This document shows, piece after piece, positions 8,735 through 19,739 of a stretch of DNA of 64,000 bases. The DNA lies in assembly GCF_037126465.1 (NCBI RefSeq), contig NW_026999295.1, forward strand, positions 2,294,001-2,358,000, in the 5' to 3' direction. The translations under genes and the position numbers were made by a program. The notes under the pieces were generated by a model. It had not been told where the DNA came from. It searched no databases and saw only the letters and a list, made by a program, of their open reading frames with translations. Every line of letters begins with the position of its first letter. The stretch's first letter is position 1. This DNA comes from Ornithodoros turicata (Eukaryota > Arthropoda > Arachnida > Ixodida > Argasidae).

Positions 8735-9914
8735 ATCAGTACCTGTCATTCAACAGTTGCCATCCGCGACATACTAAATTAGCCATCCCTTACAGTCAGG
8801 CCATACGCTACAGAAGAATTTGATCCTGCGATGACGAATTAGATGCTAACCTTGACAGCCTTGAATAAACTTTAGTTAATCGACAATTCCCGCCAGACCT
8901 AGTGAAAAATGCACTTAGTAAAGCCCGCCATACGAACCGCACGGATCTCCTGAAAGCGCAACCTAAGGATGAGGAATGTGTCAACCTCACTCTAACCTTT
9001 AACGGTAATATACCTGACCTTAAAAATATCTTACAACGGCACCAGCCCCTTCTATCCCAGTCGGAACGTCTGAAGGAAATATTCCCTGCACCGTCCCGTA
9101 TAACATGCCGTCGTGCGCAGAACATTCAGGATCACTTGGTACACGCTAAGATTAACAAACCGGAACACACAGTCAAAGGCTGCCTGCCTTACATGGGGAT
9201 ACAGTATACGGTACAAATTGTAACTTCCATATAAAGATAGGTGGCAACCACGACTGCAACTCCTCTAACGTCGTACATTTATTACAGTGCAATTTTTGTA
9301 ATGCACAGTAGATTGGCCAAACTACAACAAGTTTCAGAATTCGATTCAACAATCATAAATCAGATGCGACAAAGAAACCAAATCTCCCGGTCTCCCGCCA
9401 CTTTCGCAAAATCGGCCATTCCATCAATGACATAACTGTATTCATTTTACAGTCAAGTTTCACATCCAACCGTAGCAGACAACAACGTGAGTCTTATTTA
9501 ATTCATAAATTCCAATGCACAATAAACGAAGACCCGGGCATATTGTCCACAGTCCGCAGCCTGAGCTGATGATCAGAGCTCATCTGAGCACATCGACCCA
9601 CTTCCGTTCTTTCTGCCGCCTCTTCCTTTTACCTTTACAGATCCCCACTCCCCAGTGACGACCAAGGACAAATCTCCTGGAAAAAAACCCAAGACCAGCA
9701 CACTTTCCACGTGCGGACTCCTCCTCTCCCGTAACCCTTCCCGCCCTTCTATAAGCGATTACCCACTACAATCCCTCTTAGTCCTGTGGAAGGCGACGAT
9801 GTCGCCGAAACGTCGACCCCTGTAACATGTAAATAAACCTTATTTCTCTCCCGTAAATAGTTGTAATAATTTTTTTTAAACTCTCCCTGAAGGCTTCTGA
9901 ATTCGTTCTTTACC
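8735..9914 (+). pseudogene. Decayed PLE: RT C-terminus plus GIY-YIG endonuclease and tail
   Basis: Starts abruptly in the RT thumb region (Q-Y-L-S-F, C-H-P-R-H-T-K-L-A-I-P-Y-S) and runs through the linker to the endonuclease and 3' tail. Disabling changes are visible: stop codons near 8819 and 8867, loss of the cysteines of the usual C-H-P-C / R-C-x-x-C linker motif around 9180-9215, and TAG at 9309-9311 exactly where the YIG tyrosine codon should be. The tail (9770-9914) matches the 7062 module tail. It is cut at its 3' end by the Gypsy LTR that starts at about 9917. Confidence 0.85.
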
Positions 9915-9916
9915 TT

Positions 9917-10014
9917 TTACGTAACGAAAAAGACACCGAACTCACGCTCGTGCATGGGCAGGTATATGCATTAAACTGACATTGCTCGGGACGGATGTTC
10001 CTGTGTTCATCACA
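9917..10014 (+). repeat. 5' LTR of Gypsy element 1
   Basis: Aligns with 19111-19208 through CACGCTCGTGCATGGGCAGG and ACATTGCTCGGGACGGATGT; ends in TCATCACA. Its first bases merge with a PLE tail, so the exact left border is uncertain by a few bases. Confidence 0.7.
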
Positions 10015-10049
10015 CGAGTCGACAGGATACCACCTAGGTGTGGACCCTC

Positions 10050-10475
10050 ATGCCTCCCAAACACCAACCTCTCATCATTCCTAAATATCATGGCGGCGCC
10101 GACGACGTACCCGTGGGAAAATGGCGCCGCTTGTTCGAGTCCAAGGCCGACACCAAGGGCTGGACAGAGCTGGACAGGATCAACAACTTAAGTACATCGA
10201 AGGCGAAGCGTTCCGCGGGTACCTGCCCGAAGTTTTCGACAACGTGAAGACTTGGCAGGATGTCATGGAACGTATGAGTGTCCGCTTCGAAACCCAGTTG
10301 CAGACCCATTTCGCTCCTTTATTCACTGCCGACAGAGGAAGGACCAGTCGGTTAGCTCATACCATGAGGAGAAACGAAGACCGGGCTCAAGGCCTGTCAC
10401 GTTGTGTCCAGTCTGACCGATGGTCTCCTCCCAGAGTTGGAACTGGAGCTTGCCGGACTTTGGATTGAATCTCCC
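10050..10475 (+). pseudogene. Gypsy element 1 Gag remnant
   Basis: ATG at 10050 opens a frame beginning MPPKH; a frame change near 10190 is needed to continue into a helix-rich stretch (GEAFRGYLPEVF, W-Q-D-V-M) ending by about 10468. Position right after the 5' LTR supports Gag, the capsid-like protein that packages element RNA. No zinc knuckle is readable. Function is inferred from place and general character only. Confidence 0.55.
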
Positions 10476-10728
10476 CCTGAATGGTTCGCCTCAGTTCAGA
10501 GAGTGGAGATCGCTATGAGCGACAAAGGCAAATGACCGCGTTCAAATATCAGAAACCACGAATAACCGACCATGGAAACTACATGACAACCCGTCAGCCG
10601 GACGACCTTCCGAGGAATGAGTGTAGACACTGTTCCTTAATCGGTCTGGCGCAGCAGCACCACTGGCATAGCACGTGCCATACCCGAGTATCTACCTCCA
10701 CCCTCATGGATGACCAGGGAAACGGGCA

Positions 10729-10853
10729 GTGCGACCCAAGGCTTCAATAATCCATTTCAAGGCTTTCATCAATGGGACTCCTGTTACTGCCTTTCTAGAT
10801 ATAGGATCCACAATTTCATGTATCAGCGAAGACATCTACAGGAGGCTCCAGCT
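10729..10853 (+). pseudogene. Gypsy element 1 protease, first half
   Basis: Reads F-I-N-G-T-P-V-T-A-F-L-D-I-G-S-T, the aspartic protease active-site region, with I in place of the usual T/S after the catalytic D. It breaks off in R-R-L-Q-L at the insertion point of the non-LTR element; the rest resumes at 16280. Confidence 0.7.
10840..10853 (+). repeat. 14-bp target-site duplication, left copy
   Basis: AGGAGGCTCCAGCT, identical to 16266-16279; flanks the non-LTR insertion. Confidence 0.9.
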
Positions 10854-11199
10854 CCCGGCGTCGGGAACTTGGCGTCCCCATCGCCCGGCAGCAGCCGCAG
10901 TAGCCCCCTCCTGCACTTACGGTTGGATCGCCGCAGGAGGGAGACCCCCACGTGTAGCTGTGCGTGGCATTCCCGTGTCTGGGGAAAGGGGGATCCTGGC
11001 GGTTGAATGGGCTCGGAAGTTGGTTTGGACCCTTCGGGGCCCGTCCGGGAAAACAACACACTGCTTTGGCCCCTGCTTCCCGTAGATGGGTGGTCCTGGA
11101 AGGCCCGGCCAGGACTATTCAGCTAGTTGCCATCTACTTTTCACTACTTTTTCTTTCTGCACTCTCCTCTCTTCCTCTTTCTCATTTCACCTTCTTTGG

Positions 11200-11905
11200 C
11201 GACAAGGGTCAACAAGGGTCACCATTTGTGACAGCCCAAGTTATCGAACAAGCAATAGGCAAATCGTATCAGGCCAGTAAACTTCGTACAGGGGATATCC
11301 AGATTGAGGGGCAAACCAAGCAGCAGAGTACAGCTTTAGAGTCACTGAAGCAGATTGGCGATATACCTGTGACGGTAACGCCTCACAGAACACTAAACAC
11401 AGTCAAGGGCGTGATCTCCCAAGACGAGCTGCTGGACTGTTCAGAATCTGAGATTAAGGGCGGCTTGACGGAAGAGGGTGTTGTTTCTGCAAAAAGAATA
11501 ACCATGCGCAGAGAGGGCAAAGAGATTTCCAGAAAACATGTAATCCTGTCCTTCATGCGTCACACACTCCCATGGACCATAAAATCCGGCTATCTCAACT
11601 GTCACGTTAGACCTTTCATTCCCAACCCGAAGCTCTGTTTCAAATGCCAGCGCTTTGGGCATAGCTCACAGACTTGTCGGGGACAGACGACATGCCCGAA
11701 ATGCTCTGGAAAGGATCATATATGAGAAACCTGTCAGAATGACTTCAAATGTGTGAACTGCCAGGGTGGGCACCGAGTACATTCTAGGTGCTGCCCTCGA
11801 TGGCAAGACGAAAAACAAGTCCTCAAGATCAGAACGGAACAGAACATCTCATACAAAGCAGCTAAGGCCCAACTAGAGTTCCAGAAGAAGTTCTTTCTCT
11901 GAGGT
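11200..11905 (+). pseudogene. Non-LTR ORF1: Gag-like protein with CCHC knuckles
   Basis: An open frame from before 11200 to the stop at about 11723 shows a T-A-Q-V-I-E-Q-A-I-G-K-S-Y region, an RRM-like fold region, then knuckle C-F-K-C-x4-H-x4-C and the start of a second. After the TGA, the same frame continues with D-F-K-C-V-N-C and G-G-H-R-V-H-S-R-C-C-P-R-W to about 11900. So a single stop codon (kdhI-stop) interrupts the knuckle array. ORF1 proteins of this kind bind element RNA. The upstream methionine at 10964 is doubtful because the first part is low complexity. Confidence 0.8.
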
Positions 11906-12389
11906 GGTGCGCAGGGGAGTGGCGCCCCTCAGAGTGTCCGTGGAGACCCAAACCGTTGGGGCTCCACTCCAAGCTCCCCAACAAAAGGAGAAGGACATGG
12001 AAATGTCCCCTCCCCCAGTATCTGCTGCCAGCCAAGTGGTGGTAGTACTAACGATGTGGCAACAGCTTCCGTAGAGGCTGCTGGAAACCTCTTCATCTGG
12101 GAGGGCAGCACTCAGTGCTCGTTTCTAAATGCAAGCCATAGTATGGACGTCGACGACGATGACTGCTCGTCGCAGAAGTCGTCGTCGAGTCTGCCTTCTT
12201 TTTCCCAGGCTATGGAGAAAAGGGAAAAGGGCAGAGGCAGGGGTACAAAACCCAAAGATCAGCAAAGGGTACCTGCACCTAGAGTATAGCCCCACCAAAC
12301 ATGAAAAGACAGTCAATGTCCGCACACATCAGGGGTACTGTGCAGTGTTATGCGCTTCTATTTCTTTTGCCCGTCCTTTTCCCTGCTAT

Positions 12390-15300
12390 GGACCAAGTTT
12401 CCTGGCAGTGGAATTGTCGAGGATTCTATTCCAGTTTAGAAGATATTAAGGACATTCTAGACAAGAATAATACTATTTGTGCATGCCTACAAGAAACTTA
12501 TCTGACTGCACAAAACATGAATCCCCTCAGGCACTATAACATGTTTAGGAAAGACCGCATGAACAATGCACGTACAGCTGGCGGTGTGGCTGTGATCGTA
12601 CCACGGTCACTTTTTCGGCTAAATAAATTTCTGTTGCAAGTGAGTTAGAAGTTGTTGCAGTCCAAATCTGTGCAAACAAACTTGTAACTGTCTGTCCTGT
12701 GTATCTCCCTCCTTCAGAAAGAATATTACAAGCGGACATTGAGAAAGTATTAGAGCAACTCACACCTCCTTTCATTGTCTTGGGAGACTTTAATGCACAC
12801 AAGTATCTGTGGGGGAGCTCTAAAGTCGATAGTCCGGGGAATATGTTAGAGAGGATCTTACTTGCTCAACCCATATGTCTTCTTAACACAGGTTCACCAA
12901 CATACCTCCATACAGCCACACAATCTTTTTCCGCCATTGACTTGTCCTTTTGCAGCCCATCGCTGTTCCCAGACATTGCGTGGGGAGCGATGACAAATCC
13001 GATGGGCAGTGATCACTCCCCAGTGAAGTTGACGTATGCTTCAAGTACAAGCACAATAACAACACGTCAGCCTCGCTGGAAGCTCCGAGAAGCCAACTGG
13101 AGTTTATTCAAAGAACAATCAGAGTTCACTCCAGTGTCTTTTAATGTAATGTCGATCGACGACACCAACAATTTTATTACCAATGTTATGTTGGAAGCTG
13201 CTGTTCAGAGTATCCCGCAGACCTCCTCCCGTCTACCTAGGCAGCCAAAGCCATGGTAGGCAAAGGACCGTAAGGACACACGGAAGCAACAAAATCGCGC
13301 TTGGGGTGTCTTTTGTAGGTATCCCACACCACAGAACCTCTTAACTTTCAAAAAGGCACGTGCTAAGGCAAGGTGGACACGGCGCGAGGCCAAACGGTCC
13401 TCCTGGCGCAATTTTGTCTCGTCTTTAACGCACAAGACCCCATCAAAGATAGTGTGGGCCAGAATCAGAAAGATCAAAGGAGAGTACAGAAGTTTTTCTG
13501 TCCCTTTGCTTGAGGTAAATGGAATTCCATGCAAGAGCCTAAATGAACAAGCTGATGTATTGGGTCAGCACTTTCACAATATATCAAATTCCTCCCATTA
13601 CACAGACAAATTCTTAAGTGTCAAGCGACGTGGAGAACAGCGAATTGTCACAACAACGGGAGATGAGAACTGTGCATATAACCGACCTTTCACTGCCCGT
13701 GAGCTCCTGCAGGCACTATCATCAGTAAATGTTAGTGCTCCGGGCCATGATCGAATCACCTACTCCGTGCTTGTCCATTTGTCAGAAAAATCCAAAGAAG
13801 GTTTGCTCAAGTTTTTCAATGATGTCTGGTGTAGTGGGCAAATGCCGTCAGCATGGAAGGTTGCTACAGCAATTCCTCTCCTGAAACCTGGAAAGGACCC
13901 ATCAAACCCTACAAGCTATAGGCCCATTGCTCTCACTAGTTGTATTGGAAAAACTTTTGAGAGAATGGTTAATAACAGGCTGGTGTGTTACCTCGAAGTG
14001 AATAACCGCCTAGACAATAATCAATGCGGTTTTTGAGCTGCGCGTTCTGCTACAGATCATCTTGTCCGCTTGGAAACCGCAATCAGAGAGGCATTTGTCA
14101 GGCGGAGTCACTGTGTCTCGGTATTTTTTTTTGTTTACCTAGAAAAAGTGTATGATACTGCATGGCGGTATGGTATCATACGAGATCTGCATTCCTTAGG
14201 CATAAGAGGCCGACTTTTGCGTTGTGTCGTCAATTTTCTTCACGGGAGAACCTTCAGGGTACAGTTGGGTTCCACCCTGTCAAGGCCATTTGTTCAGGAA
14301 AACGGAGTACCTCAGGGTTCAGTTCTCAGTGTGACTCTTTTTATTGTGAAAATCAATTCAATAGCTACTGCATTCCTCCTTCTGTGTCTTACTCGCTGTA
14401 CGTCGATGATGTGCAAATCTCCTACTCCTCGACAAATTTGAATACATGTGAGAGGCAGCTCCAGCTGACGATAAACAGACTTGTCAGATGGGCTGACCAA
14501 AATGGATTTAAGTACTCACCTTAAAAGACTGTTTGTGTCCTATTTTCCAGGAAAAGAGGACCACTTCCAAGCCCAACACTGTCCATCAATGGTCGGGACC
14601 TCGCAGTCCAGGACGAACACAAGTTCCTGGGAATGGTTTTTGACAAAGAACTCACTTTCTTGCCACACATCACAGAACTGAAGAGAAAATGTATGAAATC
14701 GTTGGCTTTGATGAAGGTTATATCACACAAGACCTGGGGAGCAGACAGAGATATGCTGCACAAAATATACATCGCAGTAATTAGGTCCAAGATGGACTAC
14801 GGTTCTGTAGTATATGGTTCCGCTTGATCGTCTGTCCTTAAATTAATTGACCCTATACATCATCAAGGGCTACGGTTAGCGCTTGGAGCTTTCCGAACTT
14901 CACCAGTGGAGAGTTTGTACGTAGAGTGCAACGAATGGTCTTTGGAGACGTCGTTGCTACCTCAGTATTCTTTACGCCCTTAAAATTAAAAGTTATCATC
15001 AACACCCTGCATTGTCTTGTGTCCAGTGCACAGAGTTTTGTCGACTTTTCTTAAGTAGATCATCAGTTGTACGTACGTTCAGCATGAGGGTATCACACTA
15101 TCAAGAACTCTATGATTTCTCTTGTCGGGATTCTTGGATCTTAGAATCCGGACTGGAAGTTCCCCCGTTGCAGCCAAAACCTGGCTACATTTATTCCCTA
15201 ACAAAGTATGATAAGAAGGCTACATCGCCCCTGGTTCTTCAACAGGGGTTTGAGGAATTGAAACACTCCTTTGGAGATCACGTGGAAATATACACAGATG

Positions 15301-16070
15301 GATCACGAACCACTAGCAGCGTTTCGTGTGCCATGGTCTCTGCAGCAGTGACAAGGTCGCATCGCCTAAATCCAGTCACATCTATTTTACGGCCAGAAGT
15401 GTATGCAATTATCTTAGACCTCAATTTTATCTTGCAAACCAGCATTAGAGCTGCTGTAATCTACACAGATTCTCTGAGCTCTCTACACGCCCTGCACAGT
15501 CTGCAGAGAACCAAGAACTGTTGGTTAAGAGAGCGCTTTCCTTGGTAAGTAGAGTCATAAATAGAGGTTACAGACTAACGTTTTGCTGGGTGCCCAGCCA
15601 TATGGGTATCTCAGGAAACGAGCAGGCAGATCGAGCTGCTACAGCAGCCCTTACCTTAGACATCAGTCCAGTTGACATGCCGTTTCACGACTTCAGACGA
15701 GTGCTAAAATGCGCCATTAACGCAAAATGGCAAGAATTCTGGGATTCACAAACACAGAACAAACTTCACCTGATAAAGCCACACATCAGACATCACACGC
15801 ACACATTGGAACACCGCATCTGTGATGTCCTGAGGCACAGGCTCAGAATTGGACACACTTACCTATCACACGGCTTTCTACTTCGTGGGGAGGAGCCTCA
15901 CTCTCTGTGACGAGCCCATTTCTATTGTACATATTTTGATATCATGTCCAAAACACGAACCTCATCGAAATCGTCACTTTACTGAGTGCTACAAGTACTT
16001 TTTACCTCTTCACCCAAATCTTCGGATGGGTGATGAGCCTTTTGTTCGAGAACATTTTGAGTTTCTTTGA
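12390..16070 (+). pseudogene. Non-LTR ORF2: APE endonuclease, RT, RNase H
   Basis: Pieces in order: endonuclease start (W-Q-W-N-C-R-G, then L-Q-E-T-Y, 12390-12640); endonuclease core with G-D-F-N-A-H and G-S-D-H-S-P (12699-13259); RT (13452-14520) with S-Y-R-P-I-A-L-T, G-V-P-Q-G-S and L-Y-V-D-D; RNase H (15012-15910) with Y-T-D-G-S, R-P-E, Y-T-D-S and V-P-S-H-M-G-I-S-G-N-E-Q-A-D; C-terminal I-L-I-S-C-P-K-H to 16070. Breaks include frameshifts near 12640, 14390, 15530 and 15905, and stops at about 13257 and 14034. Catalytic residues remain readable, so decay is moderate. Confidence 0.88.
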
Positions 16071-16265
16071 GATATAGGAATGCTTACGAACTTGTACCTT
16101 TTAGCTATTTTTTTTATATCCACCTCTATGTCTAGATTTGCTTCTCTCTCTTAATTGCATCATTTTTACTTTTACTTCTAAGTTGAGTCATTTACAACCA
16201 TAGTTTTTGGCGCTCTACGGTCTCAGTCGCTTTTGTGCCAAAAACCTCCAATTATCATCATCATC

Positions 16266-16279
16266 AGGAGGCTCCAGCT
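16266..16279 (+). repeat. 14-bp target-site duplication, right copy
   Basis: AGGAGGCTCCAGCT, identical to 10840-10853. The protease reading frame of the Gypsy element resumes straight after it. Confidence 0.9.
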
Positions 16280-18060
16280 ACAACTCATCAATAATTCAGT
16301 CATCACAGTTCGAGAAGTTACCTCATCAACGGAAACCTTGGGTCGCGTCTCCATTAACCTGAAAATTTAAGAGACAACAAAGAAGCTGGAAGTTCATGTT
16401 CTGCGAGGAATGAAGGCAGAACTTTTGCTTGGCCTTGATTATGAATCCGATTACAACATTGCCCTCGATCTCTCAACCCTGCAGTTCACAACGCTACCCC
16501 GCACTATCCCTTCCCAGCCGATGCCGGCATCGCCGCCACCGCGTGTACAAAGCCACAATTATCCAGACGGTGATTCACTGATGCCGACACAACAAGGGGC
16601 ACTGGATAAATTACTGGAGAAGTATAGTTCAATTTTCTCGACATCCCAGACTGATATTGGATCTATCACGAAGGAACAACGTTCAATCACACTGCTGAAC
16701 AACGTGCCAATTCACAGACCACCGTATAGAGCGTCGCAGGCGGACAGAGCCGAAATCGAGGAATCACTCCTTGGTAAAGGATTCATCCGTCCGTCTCTAT
16801 CCCCATATGCATCCTCCGTAATGCTGGCAGAGAAAAAGGGCGAAGGCAGGACAAGGATGTGCATTGACTATAGGAGGCTAAACGCTATAACTGTAGCGGA
16901 TCATCAACCCATACCACGTATTGACAACGTACTAGACTCCCTAGAGCCATCACGCTACTTCACTGCACTTGACATCACATCTGGGTATTGGCATGTGCCC
17001 ATGAACCCAGAAGACATTTCCAAGACCTCATTCGTCACTCCTACCGGGCACTACGAATGGCTTGTCATGCCTTTTGGCCTTAAGAACGCCCCAGCTACAT
17101 TCCAGGCAGCTGTCAAGACCACTATTGCGAAGCATAACCTCCGGAATGTCGTCAATTATTTCGACGACAGGGTCGTGCACGCACCTACTTTGGAAGCGCA
17201 CCTGAGGTCCCTTGATGCTCTGCTCGGAGCACTACAAGCTGAAAATGTCAAACTGAAACTAAAAGAAAAAAATGTCAGTTTGCACGCACTAGCATCGACT
17301 ACCTGGGCCACACAATTTGCAATGGCACGACGAGACCGAAAAAAGCGAACTCCGAAGCAATTCAAAAATTTCCATGTCCAGCTTGTGTCAGGGATACACA
17401 CTCACTTTTTGGGCACAGTAAACGTTTACAAACAGTACATCGACCATTTCAGCGATATATGTCTTCCTTTAACAGAATTGTTAAAATAGGATACGTCATG
17501 GTAATGGTCCGAAGCTTTTAAGACTCTCAGGGATCGCCTCACCGAGGCCCCAATTATTCGCATATTCGACCCTTCAAGACCGTGTACTCTCTTCTGTGAC
17601 GCTTCTCTCAGTGGAACTGGTGCCGTCCTCAAACAAACTGGCGATGACGGCAACGAACATCCCGTGGCATACCACTCCCACAAGCTCCTAAAACACGAGA
17701 AAAATTACAGCATAACCGAACTGGAATGTCTGACCATCATTGAGGCTGTGGACAAATGGATCTGCTATCTCCACTGCAGCGCTTTCACGGTTGTGACCGT
17801 CCACGCGGCGTTACAGTGGTTAAAGACAATCAAGCGCCCCACCTGCCTCCTTTTTCGCTGGTCCCTCAAGCTCTCTATAACGTCACGTTCAAGCACCAGC
17901 GAGGCCTGAACAATATCGAGGCCGATGCATTGTCTCGATCACCATTGGTAAACCTCCTCTCTATTGTTGACTTACAGAACACTCCGTCGGGCCTCCGTCC
18001 TGAAACCTACAGGCTGCAAAATGCCATTCCCATTGTTCGCAACGAGGAGTCCTGCCCAAG
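16280..18060 (+). pseudogene. Gypsy element 1 protease end, RT and RNase H
   Basis: Protease second half (G-M-K-A-E-L-L-L-G-L-D, about 16407-16450), then RT: S-P-Y-A-S-S-V, C-I-D-Y-R-R-L-N, F-T-A-L-D-I-T-S-G-Y-W, M-P-F-G-L-K-N-A-P-A-T-F-Q, N-Y-F-D-D. The residue after the YFDD box is R where I/V is usual. RNase H follows with F-C-D-A-S, Y-S-I-T-E-L-E-C-L and a final D-A-L-S-R read at about 17925 in another frame. The RT frame is open 16410-17489; a TAG there and later frame changes break RNase H. Confidence 0.88.
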
Positions 18061-19090
18061 ATCTACGTAGCCACTCCGCTCAGAAAGGAAATCCTTCGCA
18101 AAGCTCACGAAGAGTTTGGACACGTCGGAGTGAAGAAAACGATCAGTCTAACCTCCTCGTACTACTACTGGCCTGAAATCATCACCGATGTTTCGAGTTT
18201 CATCCGTCATTGTGACGCCTGTCAGCGGTGCAAAAAGAGCAAACAAAATAAATTTGGATTGCTGGAGTCATTGCCACCAGCCGAGAAACCATTCGACCTC
18301 GTCGCGATGAACACCATCGGTGGACTCGCTAGCTACGGGTCTACAAGAAAATTTATCCACTTTGTAGTCGACCATGCCACGCGCTACGCCTGGGCCTTTG
18401 GGCACAAGAGTGAAACCGCCGAAACCTACATCTCTTGCCCCCGGGAAGACTTCGCAGCAGGGACACCTCGTCGCTTTCTTTCCGACCGTGGCACGGGTTT
18501 TACATCGAACACCTTAAAACGCTTTTTGAAGAGCCGCAACATTCACCAGATATTCACATCAAGCAGCCACCCACAATGCAACGGCCTAAACGAGCGAACA
18601 AATCAAACTATTGTCAATCGCCTACGCTACAAAATGCAGGAAAACCCACGGACACCCTGAGGCCTCAGCTACTTATCGATGTAGTCGCCGAGTACAACAG
18701 AACGCCCCATGAAATCACCTGGTTCCCTTCCTTGTATTTAATGCATGGGGTTCTATCCTACCTTCCACACCTACCAGATCACGTCCCGCCACTCGAAGAA
18801 GCGCGGAAACAAGCAGTGCAGAATTCCCTGGCTTACCACCAAAGAACAACTTGATCTACGACAACAAATTCATGCCAGGTGAATTTTCCACCGGAGACGC
18901 CGTCCTCTATGAGGCTCCATGGCACCCTAAACGAAGAAAATTAGCTCCAGCTATGGAAGGATCATACACAGTGCTCAAAAGGGTGACAACGGTAAACTAC
19001 TAAATTGACCGTTCAGTTCTTCCGCTCGGAAGGCAGACCGACACTGTCCACATCAGCAAGCTGCGCCCCTACCATCCACCCCTTCGCTTC
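18061..19090 (+). pseudogene. Gypsy element 1 integrase
   Basis: The zinc-binding region (H-E-E-F-G-H ... C-D-A-C-Q-R-C) spans about 18110-18235 across a frame change; the core keeps V-D-H-A-T-R-Y, S-D-R-G-T-G-F and N-E-R-T-N-Q-T, the D and E positions of the DDE triad. The C-terminal part (18855-19080) shows G-D-A-V-L-Y-E and H-I-S-K-L-R-P-Y. Stop at 18658 and a frameshift follow. Integrase inserts the element cDNA into the chromosome. Confidence 0.85.
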
Positions 19091-19110
19091 ACTCTTGGAG
19101 GGGGGAGCAG

Positions 19111-19208
19111 TGTGACGTAACGAAGAAGAGATCGAACTCACGCTCGTGCATGGGCAGGGATATTAATTTAACTGACATTGCTCGGGACGGATGTTCCGGT
19201 GTTCATCT
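19111..19208 (+). repeat. 3' LTR of Gypsy element 1
   Basis: Begins TGTGACGTAACG right after the polypurine tract and aligns with 9917-10014 up to GTTCATC, where it passes into a PLE tail sequence; the last few bases of the LTR are missing. Confidence 0.7.
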
Positions 19209-19566
19209 GGAACACCGGAACTGTCTTCGTCAAGATTCGAGGGACACGTCAGGACACTTCGTTGGTCCTGACGAAGACAGTGCCACTGTCGAAACGTCGA
19301 CCGTTCTTTTTATAATCTGTGTGTTAATTTACACATTGAATAAATTAGTTTCCGTTAACTTTCCTCTACTCTGTCGTCCACGTCTTATTATTTTACTTTT
19401 ATTCAACTTCGCAGCCGTTTGATGTATTAACCTCTTCAACCTAATAAGTCGTGGACTACATATTACAGGAACGTTAACAAAAACTAATTTATTTGATGGA
19501 TAATTTAACACGTACATTGAAAAAACAATGGTCGACGTTTCCACAGTGGCACTGTCTTCGTCAGGA
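19209..19566. mobile_element. PLE-tail palindrome
   Basis: Arms 19264-19385 and 19448-19566 are imperfect inverted repeats of a tail with GTCCTGACGAAGACAGTGCC, CGTCGACC and an AATAAATTAGTTT block. The first 55 bases carry another partial copy of the same CTTCGTC block. Continuous with the minus-strand PLE that follows. Confidence 0.7.
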
Positions 19567-19739
19567 CAAAAGAGGTACAAGGGTTGCATATTGCTTAAAT
19601 AGGTTCCGTGAGTGACGTCACAATCGGTACAAGTATGCCACATGGCAGTTGTCCGTGAGTCATATTCCGGAACATTCCGCAAGATCAAGTCCGGGTGGTG
19701 ATGTCATCTTTCTTGGGGAGCTAGCTCAGGGTGAAGTGC

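Larger units (their letters stand above)
10854..16265 (+). mobile_element. Full-length but broken non-LTR retrotransposon (Gag + APE-RT-RNase H)
   Basis: Bounded by a 14-bp target duplication and ending in a TCATCATCATCA tail. It carries a CCHC Gag-like ORF1 and an ORF2 with apurinic endonuclease, RT, RNase H and a C-terminal domain. That order fits the I-like group of LINEs. About 5.4 kb, so 5' complete or nearly so. Several stops and frameshifts show it is old, though younger than the Gypsy element it split. Confidence 0.9.
9917..19208 (+). mobile_element. Short-LTR Gypsy retrotransposon, split by a nested non-LTR element
   Basis: A Ty3/Gypsy-type element in order LTR, gag, protease, RT, RNase H, integrase, LTR, with the non-LTR insertion 10854-16265 in the protease. 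The two LTR copies (about 98 bp) differ at about 8 of 93 compared positions. A polypurine tract GGAGGGGGGAGCAG (19097-19110) precedes the 3' LTR. Very short LTRs recall the Mag lineage; that assignment is inference. Many stops and frameshifts make it inactive. Confidence 0.85.
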
